Shown: positions 12,001 to 18,318 of the stretch, piece by piece
How positions within the stretch are numbered: the first letter of the stretch is position 1
How the letters are laid out: each line of letters starts with the position of its first letter
NCBI GenBank assembly: GCA_905612515.1
Contig: CAJQSI010000050.1
Location: 1 to 49,085, forward strand
Length of the DNA: 49,085 nt
Origin: an uncultured Opitutales bacterium
Lineage (GTDB): Bacteria > Verrucomicrobiota > Verrucomicrobiia > Opitutales > Seribacteraceae
Direction: 5' to 3'
Notes under the pieces: model-generated
Told to the model about the DNA's origin: nothing
Database searches by the model: none
Seen by the model: only the letters and a program-made list of their open reading frames with translations
Made by a program: the position numbers and the translations under genes

Positions 12001-14269
12001 CATTCACGAAATTAACGCCGTGGCCAAGGATGCTCGTGGAGCGGAATCCGTGATTTCCATGAATTTTTTCGTTGAAGAAGCTCTTGGAATGCTTCCGCAA
12101 GGCGGGGCTCAAATTTTCCCTGCCGGTCCTCGTGCGAATGATGGCGTAGTAAGGGTCAGCGACGGTTCCAGTTTGCTGGTTTCCGCTAGCTTCGTCGATC
12201 TTGACGGAGGAGGGCAAACGGTGGATCGGGTGGAATACTATCTGAATGGCGAACTTCTAAAAATTGGCCAAGACGATCCTTTCAGTTTGGTCTTCACTCC
12301 TTACGGCTTTCGTTCGGGAAGAATGAGTCAGGATTTGAACGGGAATGGGGTTTTGGATCCGGGAGAAGACCCCATGCGTTGGGAATTAACGGTCGTGGGT
12401 ATCGATACGGACCAAAATTGCATATCCCAAACTATCTTTGGTGAAATCGAAGGAGCTGTTGTTTTGCCTAATATCGCCATGGCGAATTTCACTGAAACCG
12501 AAGGTTTGGGGGCTAACGAGGTGATCAATGGATCGCAAATCAACATCAACGTATCGCTGAACGGACAAAATCTCCAATACACCTTTACTCCGGCCAGATT
12601 AACCAACCCGCAAGCCGTACCAATAATTCCACCTGATTTTAACTCTACTGCTGTCGTGGATATTTACGCCAATGGAGTTTTTGTCAACAGAGTGAATGGA
12701 ACCGATATCGTCAACCGAGTAAATGGCCTTATTACGCGTACGGCCTTCAATGCCACTTGGCTTGCCAATTTCGGCAGAGCCAGATTTAATGGCGACGTAG
12801 ACTTGGTTGCAGTAACATGGCTGGAGACACCGCCGACCATACTTTCGCTTGTACCTCTCCCGGGCACATTGAATTCAACCCGTACTCAACTGCAACTATT
12901 GCCCAGCGCAGCTTTTGCAGCCGGCTTGGCCTTGGCCAATCCTCCTTCATTGTCCTACCCGGTTCCGGCAGGAGCCCCTTATATCCCATCGATTGTGTCC
13001 AATATAAGCAGGATTAAGGTTCTTCCTCCAATGCCTTGGGCAGATGGGCGATCTTCCCTGATTCAGACATTTGTAGACTTGCTAAGGACTTCTCCTCTTG
13101 GCGAGGAAATTGAAATTGGACTAGAAGCCCTAGAGGAGGGTGGATTCGATGCTCTTCTCGACTGGGTCGAGAAGCTTACTGAACGAGGAGCTTTTCAAGA
13201 AGCCGTAGATATAATTGCCGCCCGTCACGTGGCGCTTTCTTCTTGGCCAATAACCTACTCTCGGTTTGAAGCCGACTTGGCTCAATTTACGCCTTTGGCC
13301 CAATTTAGCCCGTTGTGGTTAAAAGCCTATATCGACTCTACTTTGTCAAGTAATGAGTACAGAGGAAAATTCGGCCAAGTACCCTTTATGGTGGGATCAT
13401 ACACAGTTAAAGAGATCAATAATTTCGAACAAAACCGAAGGGATTTCGTACGGCGCTGTTATATTAACAAATACGGAGAGTCTCCTTCTCTGCAGCAAAT
13501 GTTTCAGGGTTCCAAGCGAATGTTGTTTTATTGGGAAACCTTTGAGGGTGGTTATTGGGAAGTAGCTAGTCCCTTCATTCCGCCCAACCCTTTACCAAAT
13601 CCCTTAACTTCAGACCTTATGCAGGACTCATCTCCTCGCCGAGATGGAATTAGGCAAAGTACTAATCTACTTTTCGGACATCCGGCCAATTTGGGAAACA
13701 ATGATTTTGTCTCAGGGGAATGCGCTGTTGATTTCGTTTGGAATTTTGCGAGGGAAAACACTTATAGTCGGTTGCCTTATGTTCTGTATTCTAAAAGTCT
13801 TAGAGATAGTTCCTATAAGGCTGCTGCGCTTATGGCGCTCCTCTGGAAAGAAAACGTAGGAACCTTTCGCACGGAGGATATAAACACCTTGGCCGCAATG
13901 ACTGCCCGCGAGCGTCTTAGGACGATAATAAACAATTATCGCTACACATCCCGTTTCAATTTTATTTGGAGCAGGGCGGCGACTCCTAGACCTGAACTGC
14001 CCGACTGGAAATACTTGCCGTGGTTCGGCTATTTCAATGACAAAATGTTTCCTTGGACTTATCACGAAACCTTGGGATGGATTTACATCGTTGGAGTCCA
14101 AACGGAACGTTTCTGGTTCTACCAAGAGGACTTGGGTTGGGTCTGGACCGGCGAAAATATGTTCCCGTGGTTGTATAGCCAACAAGATGGTTGGATCAAT
14201 TACCAAAAGAATTCGGAAAACCCACGTCGCTTCTATTTCATGAACAAAGGGGTTTGGGAAGAGCGTTGA
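2..14269 (+). CDS. giant Ig-like repeat surface protein (5'-partial)
   Basis: The frame is open to the left edge, so the true start lies outside the window; the TTG/ATG at 140/143 is internal. At least 4755 residues are present. The body is a chain of about 20 Ig-like modules (bacterial Ig/Big family), each with a 'V.F..NG..LG' strand, a 'W.PG.PG.Y' strand and a 'D.SGN.VMS' end. About 17 glycine-rich modules (G-x-GY...P.v.f.GGG.GA.A.A) sit in clusters. Further insertions include a DUF4214-like helical stretch (about nt 6541-6690), a LamG domain (about 10130-10750) and three copies of a 'GD..tI.d.lG..t.F.F' module. A helical region follows at about 13020-13550, and the protein ends in aromatic repeats typical of Opitutae surface proteins. 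This suggests a secreted or cell-surface adhesin or matrix protein. The signal peptide would lie outside the window. No catalytic site was recognised. A GT4 gene follows after 19 nt. Confidence 0.93.
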   Translation, partial: EVKNIQDNAASIALQPVGDATTTSVYSHEFTDFRPAESGFFQFTALLMSRQGEDNYRQVLISNSIEIYVSPEEIEVLGGINLPPEGEVLQPRKNNFARATAVLTDQLNPLGDDFGKVDYIRMDSIGEGYDPNDLPEVDILGGGGNGADVTVGIRNGAVATVTIKEFGQGYDENAVVSIGGAENKENKSFSAKPIIHDGALGSQTISIGNGILAPGKNYSLNSTVRIFDIGKGWGARAYVSKLNNENGIEEIEIWRGGQDYNPATTEIFVTDDEGEGFESDALPIMNGIVSGIQILDSGSGYLPDLEAVQNFGYDEYSAVLPVEVTGGDGGFRGFVHKDDLRQGALKLELTPSGSGSGYLTPPLVLLRGGSFDRGISGSKKPFQITAGTRMILLANAKDFDGRVSNVRFFGNGEDLGTQISRNFTGIILTNRGNGYTSPPQVSIVGGGGQGATATASLQPPPQNQPNAGRALAGINMSGGTGYMTAPTITISGGGGAGATAIAVVQDQLNTTDAVEVIGNSGRWSLDWTPQDPGNYLISAEFVDADGGVTFVDTMAEIVVLPTSTSKVPTINLKTEGIDSVSLTSKSSVRFVANAEDEDGKLEGVQFYVNGEPLGEEIRSNYTYEQIQQPYSVPFNPTESSTYTAVAIARDNSGNYVMSNAVTFTTTTGADEAPETFLIKPTRVARGELTLDVENNTGAISKVFLTDAGYGYVSPPEMLFWGKGDGASFEAKVDENLNSPTFGQVLNDFTPVNSGVSYDNETRVEFVGGFATLKASGMPAQVNVLGGVQNGFRANVVNGGTNYLTTPTVFFSGEPPGMTATATVDAAAGEVTGVNITNQGVPAQGQNYNPIITLVGGLAYSEILLEAFAEDPNGGYVKSVSFWVNGLRIGTDSIAPYLALWNPEGPGIYELYVTAEDSDGNFVTSPVVRREAIFSQPPSVEWNPSDRAVGFVPPHLLDSSGSIVDFDENGTLPSEALISQGDGYHSYPYIEFVGANGLGADAQGEVVLKDGKVTGIRMAKDFEGNWQTGSGYPEYHRLDGLVSIADGTDYLIGENTSFFRQLQLGQPMLLGPIDGDAPFGEAKVFYLRKLQADDKAILTELLSAEIRGGTADKYALYTYGTQIVIRGGLDTAGEPLSLHRGQEMALGLRAVDPDGDAIPANSFKIFINGTEEILTDPNARIKIQGSGPFYRILFKPVAIGSKDVRVEVADLDGQTGISQTLKVKVSEGLEPVIWMISPVNELDKYEDEAKVTEFAKGTAIHLVYEAKDYDGLLSTVQFLANSNVIGEWPMLNANATTRREGTSDRYVATWVPPHPGEYTFTASAIDQSGQQSFAKLQTIKVVEPYNQGSLPPAVNTVYPKENREPGDPPADPNFPVFRTHAITSASTIPLIANGFDIDGGLEKIGFYVDGHWLPVFTGFVHLLKPPEDGDAFTIDDALGNALTFEFDDNDNVVSGRIVVPINPAFKELSELENVLADMNEGEAISFEKTEGVLNLLTKYGQERLNMPSPHHLEELMIGLTKDFQDQQRVTIMETVTANSDVTGLTNGMLTLTAERIGFNGVLFRHAKPGSVNANSPPTISVEEDNDSSSSLLAKGFVDGLIRYPSRNSREYHFTQLWSPPAPGVYTIISMGVDNSGNRVMAKPVSLTSTTGINPPVIGLTSPQSGTQRSVTQVGFHAQGSAVHVWPFGGPGGQIAGVSLSSRGSGYVTAPDVKFYGSGFGARATATIVQGTGTSRDGEIEQININASGQGYSGTTIVEFTGGLGNEAIFINATAEDSDGEIDKVEFLRNGTLITDDLTQPYAVQDDFPVGYFEILALAYDDAGNISTSTPARLNVSTIRGAAPSGMIVYPLPPVGMQLYQAQGQSYFWSFIEQYSDLIRAAQGNLTQERISFTLSANSYIHLATRATDSDSQDGVESVTFYLNNKLLGEAVRQHDSNFYVLPVDLADFGEQPVYRIDTMIRDKSGNIVIPNNPIFLEVNAATGTRAKVEIVVPSPHRAVPTYAIGSPVGVAIDAIPEEGTIDTVSLFANGRFVGDATLQQAFQYGRKRYALSWEAENAGRYNLTAAVKDSLGTYVFTSEPVEVIISDTAGSRPPAVTMKYPTANDANGSLLTSTSTMRLEANASDPDGNLLGVEFFANGIPLALSPDKLDLMKNPSDGDFLTITDGLGATTKFYFYLAEETPADGMTGDQLNALYLKVLGRNADEFDLASYLGHSYAAVAEVLYSGTEFAFKNSRVGSRSFGVRIGPDTSVTADNLLNAIQLDVLTLTAEKDGTNGIALDMRGLVSPAPTFVSDTNASAVIVERNSTIFRQPSSDPANFPFGVNWIPGAPGFYTLHAESIDSSGNRVMSLPATVTSTIGSTPPVVILTLPGNILQMSDQIELYAMAPDALGRKIKEVRFYANGRLLGVDDTRGYSSSWLLDPAFTHMGVNEIYAIAIDDAGNHGISNVERVYASLGNQPRIRWINAALFENNGTFMPLGDGKPIPFIVEVVDPDLDLDELYLVVDGVREFVLPASLSKYDRRILSWATPVSGDHVAVVEAMDSAGNSVSTEGLPFTVLQNVAGFESPSAVLTNPVGDGNDTRTYSWHSTTFLSGIASDIDGPVKKLDFYGEADDSNGTLILLGTETNPSLELGEFPAVHLWKPAKKLGLQSMQIAVTDQQGMVTLSRPVSVKIVPGYPSKTEAVFVQPDFSGAVDENASIQLRTSKLGTREATGEPIYEIGGGGLGVPPAPTGRIQGVRITDGGAGYDSVPEIRFFGGGSGATAAAIIERDLQSPRHGQVTNVAIGARGDGYPFQGTGVDFVGGQGLQPIYLEAFIDPAQVDKATGVRIFSDGLQVGPTLFAAPYVVLGENFQTGDHWLFIEVQDVYGNVNVSELKNLKILPQKPTLPFAKITQPVSGSEIGDRSRLRLTAYAGDADEPNSNVRVSFLLDGAKIADGIPLPNGTHYYADTNFTGIKHGQHSLEILVIDSEDNYIRIQDTNVTVVPTQGKAPKVEFLSPAASDEALATSRSIGFTWSVDESALSINQMHLVIDGEIVASPTPTDALLRVGSTSIYSSNWIPMYDGNHTAWVVLETSAATGTTWITTSTLEFATKSSSGSRAPNVALAFPDNNATFTSTSTVRIFAGALDDDGSVESVEYFANGNSIGIVRSDADLPSEYFPYGVPYGVNWNPGSPGIFVIYAVAKDNSGNAVMSAPVTVTATNGTTPPLVKLLIPSPAWSSAESLIPDEELVFLAEVDSPVGIRKVDFYQNGLLIGTDANRTDGLYQFSTQLGGAFSGIAKTEVYAIALDMHGNRVVSNVKTLRFANEGPSLVPSVLLDVNATSPSLTSTSTMRLTADASDPDGSLEGVQFYVNGANAWIQFHGPPASGDSVEIAVGRKGLIGHWAFDEGAGDEVANLAATGNSYDGKLLDGAQFSTTESKLGGGSLHIPPDQTGARVEVNNYGLKLQAPYTISAWFKKLYPNNAWRTLTRGYIADHHIILGAENDKLGVFASANGRFRSSGFDMPTADYQNAWHHLTAVAHSGRTDLYVDGDYKGSSDREGADTIFSIGNFQLGNQRFAEYIDDLRIYENAFSDAQVSEIYSESVWDDIDFTFGHNVPWDVADSVKTARDNVLEQILAEIESSGLAIEATAYDDHTILLNFQDTTNGSLSVSGSSSMSAQLLPESLRVRSHNAGLYPFGAEWSPGLPGTYVVYAVARDSSGNRVMSAPRTITSTVGSSLPTVRLRIPGNLRYSSKNDGTLVEKENLYIYPEDSLFMWVDSLTPPEDGAAYTAQFFIDGAVVANGVDPEPIIDQVGFFQGIDLDEPFLSRFQHPFRIDQASALPLGWHEVWARLRDDDGNFVTTNVIRFEVRPPPPPKLAFRGNLGRVLTGDGKFTVGESDSQILGTGTRFDKELSPRYSILFQSADQKSSVYQVREILGPTNILLFGTLSSEDKILLQASDILVKVVQKVRARSNFRITVFPEEFDSPVEQVEFYLDGIRFFGSPDVLPPYSVDFNATTEGIHEINAVAKDARGAESVISMNFFVEEALGMLPQGGAQIFPAGPRANDGVVRVSDGSSLLVSASFVDLDGGGQTVDRVEYYLNGELLKIGQDDPFSLVFTPYGFRSGRMSQDLNGNGVLDPGEDPMRWELTVVGIDTDQNCISQTIFGEIEGAVVLPNIAMANFTETEGLGANEVINGSQININVSLNGQNLQYTFTPARLTNPQAVPIIPPDFNSTAVVDIYANGVFVNRVNGTDIVNRVNGLITRTAFNATWLANFGRARFNGDVDLVAVTWLETPPTILSLVPLPGTLNSTRTQLQLLPSAAFAAGLALANPPSLSYPVPAGAPYIPSIVSNISRIKVLPPMPWADGRSSLIQTFVDLLRTSPLGEEIEIGLEALEEGGFDALLDWVEKLTERGAFQEAVDIIAARHVALSSWPITYSRFEADLAQFTPLAQFSPLWLKAYIDSTLSSNEYRGKFGQVPFMVGSYTVKEINNFEQNRRDFVRRCYINKYGESPSLQQMFQGSKRMLFYWETFEGGYWEVASPFIPPNPLPNPLTSDLMQDSSPRRDGIRQSTNLLFGHPANLGNNDFVSGECAVDFVWNFARENTYSRLPYVLYSKSLRDSSYKAAALMALLWKENVGTFRTEDINTLAAMTARERLRTIINNYRYTSRFNFIWSRAATPRPELPDWKYLPWFGYFNDKMFPWTYHETLGWIYIVGVQTERFWFYQEDLGWVWTGENMFPWLYSQQDGWINYQKNSENPRRFYFMNKGVWEER
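350..1520 (+). repeat. cluster of glycine-rich G-x-GY modules within the giant protein
   Basis: Seven modules of roughly 30-45 residues share the pattern hydrophobic-x-hydrophobic, G-x-GY, P-x-hydrophobic, then GGGG-x-GA-x-A-x-A. The clearest tandem pair is at about 1264-1512 ('GNGYTSPPQVSIVGGGGQGA' and 'GTGYMTAPTITISGGGGAGA'). More copies occur at about 2095-3110, 5080-5310 and 8190-8430. Similar motifs are known from phage tail-fibre and marine bacterial surface proteins. They are likely beta-structured binding or spacer units. Confidence 0.75.
10130..10750 (+). other. LamG/concanavalin-like domain nested in the giant protein
   Basis: The translated segment begins 'GLIGHWAFDEGAGDEVANLA' and continues with 'PYTISAWFKK', 'AWHHLTAVAHSGRTDLYVDG' and 'YIDDLRIYENAFSDAQVSEI'. 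This is the canonical strand order of LamG-type (concanavalin-A-like) carbohydrate or protein binding domains. It interrupts a 'GDSVEI...FTFG' module, which itself sits inside an Ig-like unit. Confidence 0.85.
14005..14266 (+). repeat. C-terminal aromatic W/Y repeats of the giant protein
   Basis: Three imperfect copies of about 25 residues carry the pattern P-W-[FL]-Y...GW-[IV]-[YW] ('FPWTYHETLGWIYI', 'FWFYQEDLGWVWTG', 'FPWLYSQQDGWINY'). The protein then ends with 'RRFYFMNKGVWEER'. Such aromatic tails end many large exported proteins in Opitutae. A role in surface attachment or sorting is inference. Confidence 0.7.
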
Positions 14270-14288
14270 GCGGATTCGATTACTCGAC

Positions 14289-15443
14289 GTGAGAATTCTC
14301 CATGTCGCGCATTCCTGTGACCCGGAGGCGGGAGGTGTGGCGGAAGCCGTTTTGCGATTGGCCGTAGCGGCTTTGCAAGACGGTCATGACGCAGAAATCG
14401 TATCTTGCGACGAATCGGATGCACAATATTTGTCGGAGTTGGGAGTGAGCGCCAAGGGACTTGGGCCAGCTTCTAACACCAGCTACCATGCGTGTCCGGC
14501 CCTTGGACGGTGGTTGACCGAAAACGCCTCCAAATTCGATGCGCTGGTCGCTCACGGCCTTTGGCAGTACCCGGGTGTAGCTGTTCGTAAGGCTTCCCGT
14601 AACGCCGGCAAGCCATACTTGGTATACCCCCATGGTATGCTCGACCCTTGGTTCAAAGACCAATACCCCATAAAACATCTAAAAAAAACTTTATTTTGGT
14701 GGTTCCGCCAAGCCCGCATCTTGCGTGACGCCAAGGCAGTATGCTTTACAACCGATGAGGAGCGTCGATTGGCACGTGGAACCTTTCGCCCGTATCGGTG
14801 TCACGAGGTCGTGACGGGCTTGGGTGTCGCCGAACCACCTTTGGATGCAGATGCTCAAACAAATGCTTTTCATGAAAAATTCCCAAGCTTGCGAAACAAG
14901 AGGACGTTGCTTTTCCTTGGTCGCATCCATCGCAAGAAAGGCATTGATCTTCTTCTCCAAGCATTCGAAGAATTGGCGACTGCGGATGATCATCTAGTCG
15001 TTGCGGGGCCAAGTGAAGATGGTTTTTTTGCCGAAGAGCTGGTTCGCGCGTCCGGTGAATTTGCGGATCAAATCACTTGGGCGGGCATGATTCGCGGCGA
15101 CCTAAAGTGGGGTGCCTTGCGAGTGGCCGATGCCCTGATTCTGCCTTCCCATCAGGAAAATTTCGGTATGGTTGTCGCCGAAGCCCTTGCCGTAGGAACT
15201 CCAGTGCTGATAACCGACAAAGTTAACCTTTGGAGAGAGGTGGAAGATGATCGAGCCGGAAAAGTTTACACTGACGACCTTTCGGGTGTTCGATCCTTGA
15301 TACGCGAATGGAAGAACCCTTCTTTTTCTACGCTTGCACCTAACGCTCGCCCATGTTTCGAGAAACGATTTCAAGCGGTTTCCGCGGCACGGAAGCTAGC
15401 TGAAGTTGCGGCAAAAGATTTTGCAATCGAGCAAAGTCAATAA
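14289..15443 (+). CDS. glycosyltransferase family 4
   Basis: The 384-residue protein starts at GTG with 'MRILHVAHSCDPEAGGVAEA', the usual N-terminus of GT-B fold GT4 enzymes with the glycine-rich loop. The C-terminal nucleotide-sugar domain has 'LFLGRIHRKKGIDLLLQAFE' and the E-x7-E signature in 'ENFGMVVAEALAVGTPVL'. It would transfer a sugar from a nucleotide donor to a glycan or lipid acceptor on the cytoplasmic face of the membrane. It follows the giant surface-protein gene by 19 nt and may be cotranscribed with it, so it could contribute to surface glycan or protein glycosylation. Donor and acceptor cannot be read from the sequence. It converges on the pseudopilin gene with a 16-nt gap. 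Confidence 0.92.
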   Translation: MRILHVAHSCDPEAGGVAEAVLRLAVAALQDGHDAEIVSCDESDAQYLSELGVSAKGLGPASNTSYHACPALGRWLTENASKFDALVAHGLWQYPGVAVRKASRNAGKPYLVYPHGMLDPWFKDQYPIKHLKKTLFWWFRQARILRDAKAVCFTTDEERRLARGTFRPYRCHEVVTGLGVAEPPLDADAQTNAFHEKFPSLRNKRTLLFLGRIHRKKGIDLLLQAFEELATADDHLVVAGPSEDGFFAEELVRASGEFADQITWAGMIRGDLKWGALRVADALILPSHQENFGMVVAEALAVGTPVLITDKVNLWREVEDDRAGKVYTDDLSGVRSLIREWKNPSFSTLAPNARPCFEKRFQAVSAARKLAEVAAKDFAIEQSQ

Positions 15444-15459
15444 GCCTGTCTTTCATTCA

Positions 15460-16065
15460 TTATTGGATGTCGTCCTCACTGTGATCTTTCCCTGTCTTTC
15501 CGTCGGGACCAAGGGAATACAGACGAAATCCGCCTATGCCATCCATCCTAGGATATTCGTAAAAGTAGGGATTCTCCCATGGGTCGCAAAAATTGATATC
15601 TCGGTTAAACACAATTGCGATTAAGTTTTTGGACGCCTGACTTCCCCCAGTGGCAAGCGCATTCAATATGGCAGGATCTCGATTGTTGGGACCGTAGTCA
15701 AAAAGGGTCGGGTTGACTAAATTCGGAAAGGGGGGGAATTGTAACGCGCCTTTGCCGTTGTGATATCCCATCAGAGCCAGTAAGAAACACTCCCCGGGAT
15801 CGCATACCTTCATCGGGCAATGGGGATAGTTGCCATACTTTGCTTTATAGTTTTCCGCTGCGGCCTTTAGATAGGCCAGCTCGGATTCTGCTTTTTTTCT
15901 GTCCTGTAAATCAAAGACGTAGTTGGCAGTGCTGAAAATGATCCCGGAAATTACCCCGATAATACATAACACAATCAACAACTCGACAATTGTGAATCCC
16001 AATGACCTTACTTTATTCAACGACTTTTCTTGACGAAGTTGTCCAGGGTGGAATACCTCTTTCAT
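15460..16065 (-). CDS. type II secretion/type IV pilin-like pseudopilin
   Basis: The 201-residue protein has a 23-residue positively charged leader and a prepilin peptidase site 'LG|FTIVELLIVLCIIGVISG', with the conserved Gly at -1 and Glu at +5. A single hydrophobic helix follows. The globular part has 'YKAKYGNYP', 'DPWENPYFYEYP' and a 'LYSLGPDGKTGK' tail typical of GspG-like pseudopilins. Verrucomicrobia carry many orphan copies of this family, and no other secretion genes are adjacent. It is divergent from the small lipoprotein gene, with 47 nt between them. The 'CPMKVCDPGEC' insertion, with three cysteines, is unusual for a GspG core. Confidence 0.9.
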   Translation of the reverse strand: MKEVFHPGQLRQEKSLNKVRSLGFTIVELLIVLCIIGVISGIIFSTANYVFDLQDRKKAESELAYLKAAAENYKAKYGNYPHCPMKVCDPGECFLLALMGYHNGKGALQFPPFPNLVNPTLFDYGPNNRDPAILNALATGGSQASKNLIAIVFNRDINFCDPWENPYFYEYPRMDGIGGFRLYSLGPDGKTGKDHSEDDIQ

Positions 16066-16112
16066 TCTTATAATAATTTGACTTTTACTATGGAACGAAT
16101 CAAGTTAATCCC

Positions 16113-16445
16113 ATGAAAATATTAATTTCATCCCTAATAGTTCTTTTTTCATTTTGTTTTACCTCTTGCGTGGAAGAAGAAGGAGGGGCTAATTCAGGTC
16201 AAAACAAACCGAGAGACAGCAAGTTTTTAGTACCGACAAAGGCACAGTCCTCAGCTCAAATGGAGCAACACAAATCCACTGACAAAATGCTAGTTGCCTC
16301 TAAAAAATCAAACAAGGCTAAGAAGACAAGAGAAGATCGTTATGGTGGGGAAAGTAACAAGGCTAAGAAGACAACAGAAGAGCCTTATGGTGGGGAAAGT
16401 ACCCAATGGCAATCGCAGTCCGCGGGCAACAACGAAAAGCGTTAG
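16113..16445 (+). CDS. small hypothetical lipoprotein with tandem repeat
   Basis: The 110-residue product begins 'MKILISSLIVLFSFCFTSC', a lipoprotein signal peptide ending in lipobox F-T-S-C, so Cys19 is the likely lipidated residue. The mature part is short, hydrophilic and Lys/Glu/Ser-rich with no recognised domain. It contains a 15-residue tandem repeat, 'NKAKKTREDRYGGES' then 'NKAKKTTEEPYGGES'. It lies between the divergent pseudopilin gene and a glycosyltransferase gene. Function is unknown. The signal peptide and repeat support a real secreted product, probably an envelope-attached peptide. Confidence 0.7.
   Translation: MKILISSLIVLFSFCFTSCVEEEGGANSGQNKPRDSKFLVPTKAQSSAQMEQHKSTDKMLVASKKSNKAKKTREDRYGGESNKAKKTTEEPYGGESTQWQSQSAGNNEKR
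16311..16400 (+). repeat. two tandem 45-bp repeats
   Basis: Units 16311-16355 and 16356-16400 match at 42 of 45 positions by direct comparison. The unit length is a multiple of three, so the duplication keeps the lipoprotein frame and adds 15 residues. This points to a recent in-frame duplication. Confidence 0.9.
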
Positions 16446-16531
16446 TGCCATTTTGATGAGGCTACTCACTCCTTTGGTTTTTTCAACTTAAGTTATCTAA
16501 GTATTCGCATCCCTGTTTATTCAGGTAGTTT

Positions 16532-17659
16532 TTGAAGATTACCATACTTCAAGGGGCTTTTCTTCCCGTGCCACCGTTGAGAGGTGGCGCTATTGAGAAG
16601 GCGTGGTTTAGGTTGGGTAAGGCTTTTGCCCGAAAGGGACATGAAGTAACTCATGTTTCTTGCTTGTGCGATGGTTTGCCTGCCGGTGATTCCATTGAAG
16701 GCGTAAGCCATGTGAGAATTTCTGGATTCGAGGCGTCGGGCTCCTCCATGTTGCTCAAATGGAGAGATTTTCGTTATGTTTTACGGGCTCGAAGAGCTTT
16801 GCCACAAGCGGACATTCTTGTAACGAATGCATTCTGGGCACCTCTCTTGGTTCGGGATTCATCTCGCGGGGTTCTGTACGTCCACGTCGGGCGATACCCA
16901 AAGGGGCAAATGAAACTTTATGGGAGGGCGAAGCGCCTGCAGGCACCTTCGGAGGCAATCACTGCGGCGATTCAAAGCGAGGTTCCGTCGAAGGCGGATT
17001 TGGTGAAGACGATACCGTACCCGCTTTCATGGGATTTGGTAGAACCTGCTCCTGCCAATGAAAGTCGAGAGCAAACGATTCTCTACCTCGGGCGAATTCA
17101 TCCCGAGAAGGGTTTGCGCGAATTGGTGAAAGCCTTTTCGGGGTTACCCGATGAGCTGCGGCGGCAATGGCGACTAGACGTTCGCGGACCCTGGAAAGTA
17201 AGCGAGGGTGGGGGAGGGAGAGATTTTCTGGAAAACCTAAAAGATTTGGCAGGGTCGGCAAAAAAAGCAATTCGCTTTCTAGATCCGGTTTTCGATGATG
17301 TTAAATTGCGGAAGGAATTAAGTCGTGCCAATTTGTTTGTCTACCCTTCGATGGCGGAGCGAGGAGAGACGTTCGGTTTGGCTGTTCTCGAGGCAATGAG
17401 TTGCGGTTGCCCTCCCTTGGTCTCCGGCTTGGGATGTTTCCGAGACTTTGTGCAGGATGGCAGCACGGGATTCGTTTTTGACCATCGAGGCAATGATGTG
17501 GTTGATAGCTTGAGCGCCAAAATGATCGAGATCCTAAGTAAACCCGATAGGCTACCCGTTATTGGGAGCGCTGCCTATAATCAGGCGGAAAACTTTACAT
17601 TGGAGAGGGTCTCAAAACGGTTTCTGGACGATTTTTCGAGTATCCTCTCTGTATCCTAA
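16532..17659 (+). CDS. glycosyltransferase family 4
   Basis: The 375-residue product starts at TTG, with an AGG-type ribosome-binding site just upstream, and reads 'MKITILQGAFLPVPPLRGGA', the GT-B N-terminus. The C-terminal half carries 'ILYLGRIHPEKGLRELVKAF' and the E-x7-E motif in 'ETFGLAVLEAMSCGCPPLVS'. It is a retaining nucleotide-sugar-dependent glycosyltransferase of unknown donor. It is the second GT4 within 3.5 kb and differs clearly from the one at 14289, so it is not a recent duplicate. It may act in exopolysaccharide, LPS or surface glycan assembly. Alternative later starts would remove the glycine-rich loop and are unlikely. Confidence 0.9.
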   Translation: MKITILQGAFLPVPPLRGGAIEKAWFRLGKAFARKGHEVTHVSCLCDGLPAGDSIEGVSHVRISGFEASGSSMLLKWRDFRYVLRARRALPQADILVTNAFWAPLLVRDSSRGVLYVHVGRYPKGQMKLYGRAKRLQAPSEAITAAIQSEVPSKADLVKTIPYPLSWDLVEPAPANESREQTILYLGRIHPEKGLRELVKAFSGLPDELRRQWRLDVRGPWKVSEGGGGRDFLENLKDLAGSAKKAIRFLDPVFDDVKLRKELSRANLFVYPSMAERGETFGLAVLEAMSCGCPPLVSGLGCFRDFVQDGSTGFVFDHRGNDVVDSLSAKMIEILSKPDRLPVIGSAAYNQAENFTLERVSKRFLDDFSSILSVS

Positions 17660-17736
17660 TAATGTTTTTGTCCGGCAAACCGCTTGCTCTTCCCGCAGGT
17701 GTGCCTTTGTTTTGATCTTTCTTTAAACCAAACGAA

Positions 17737-18282
17737 ATGCCCATGAAACTAAAATGCCGCTTTCTTTGTCTCTTTACTATAACGGTTAGCCTTGCCCTTT
17801 CGTCATGGGTATCTACTGCCAAGCCCAAGGGCGAAGCATCAAAAGTTTCTTTGCCCGAAGAGTTGTTGGATGCTACGGGGAAAGCCGTTTCCGGGGAAAC
17901 CCTATCCGGAAAGTACGTGGGACTGTATTTTTCCGCTAGTTGGTGTCCGCCTTGCCGAACCTTTACTCCAAAGCTTGTGGAATTCCACAAAGCCAACAAG
18001 GACAAGTTCGAAGTGCTGCTCGTGAGTGCGGATAACTCCGAGAAGGCCCAAGCCAACTACATGAAGAAGTATATGATGCCTTGGCTAGCGGTAAAGCATC
18101 AGTCGATCGCCGCAAATTTACTAGTTAAGAAAATGGGTGTCAGCGGTATTCCTTATCTTGTGGTTTTGGCCCCTGATGGCTCTGTCGTGACCAAGGATGG
18201 TCGCGGCGACGTAGATAGTATGGGCGACAAAGCTTTCTTGAAATGGAAGAGAACCCAAGGCGAGAAGCTTAGTCGGAAGTAG
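17737..18282 (+). CDS. secreted thioredoxin-like (TlpA/nucleoredoxin-type) protein
   Basis: The 181-residue protein has an N-terminal signal or anchor (residues 4-28), then a thioredoxin fold with active site W69-C70-P-P-C73 in 'YFSASWCPPCRTFTPKLVEF' and the cis-proline loop 'SGIPYLVVL'. The sequence after the active site ('LLVSADNSEKAQANYMKKY') resembles nucleoredoxin/TlpA-like proteins. It probably reduces or exchanges disulphides in the periplasm. The start could be this ATG or the one two codons later. No cytochrome-maturation gene is adjacent. trxB is encoded 15 kb away and is cytoplasmic, so the reductant is unknown. Confidence 0.9.
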   Translation: MPMKLKCRFLCLFTITVSLALSSWVSTAKPKGEASKVSLPEELLDATGKAVSGETLSGKYVGLYFSASWCPPCRTFTPKLVEFHKANKDKFEVLLVSADNSEKAQANYMKKYMMPWLAVKHQSIAANLLVKKMGVSGIPYLVVLAPDGSVVTKDGRGDVDSMGDKAFLKWKRTQGEKLSRK

Positions 18283-18286
18283 CTTG

Positions 18287-18302
18287 GCGAACATAAGTTC
18301 GC
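18287..18302. terminator. hairpin between convergent genes
   Basis: A perfect 6-bp stem GCGAAC/GTTCGC closes an ATAA loop in the 36-nt gap between the thioredoxin-like gene and hisF. There is no strong T-run on either strand, so intrinsic termination is only possible. Confidence 0.35.
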
Positions 18303-18318
18303 AAGAATTCGAATAGCG

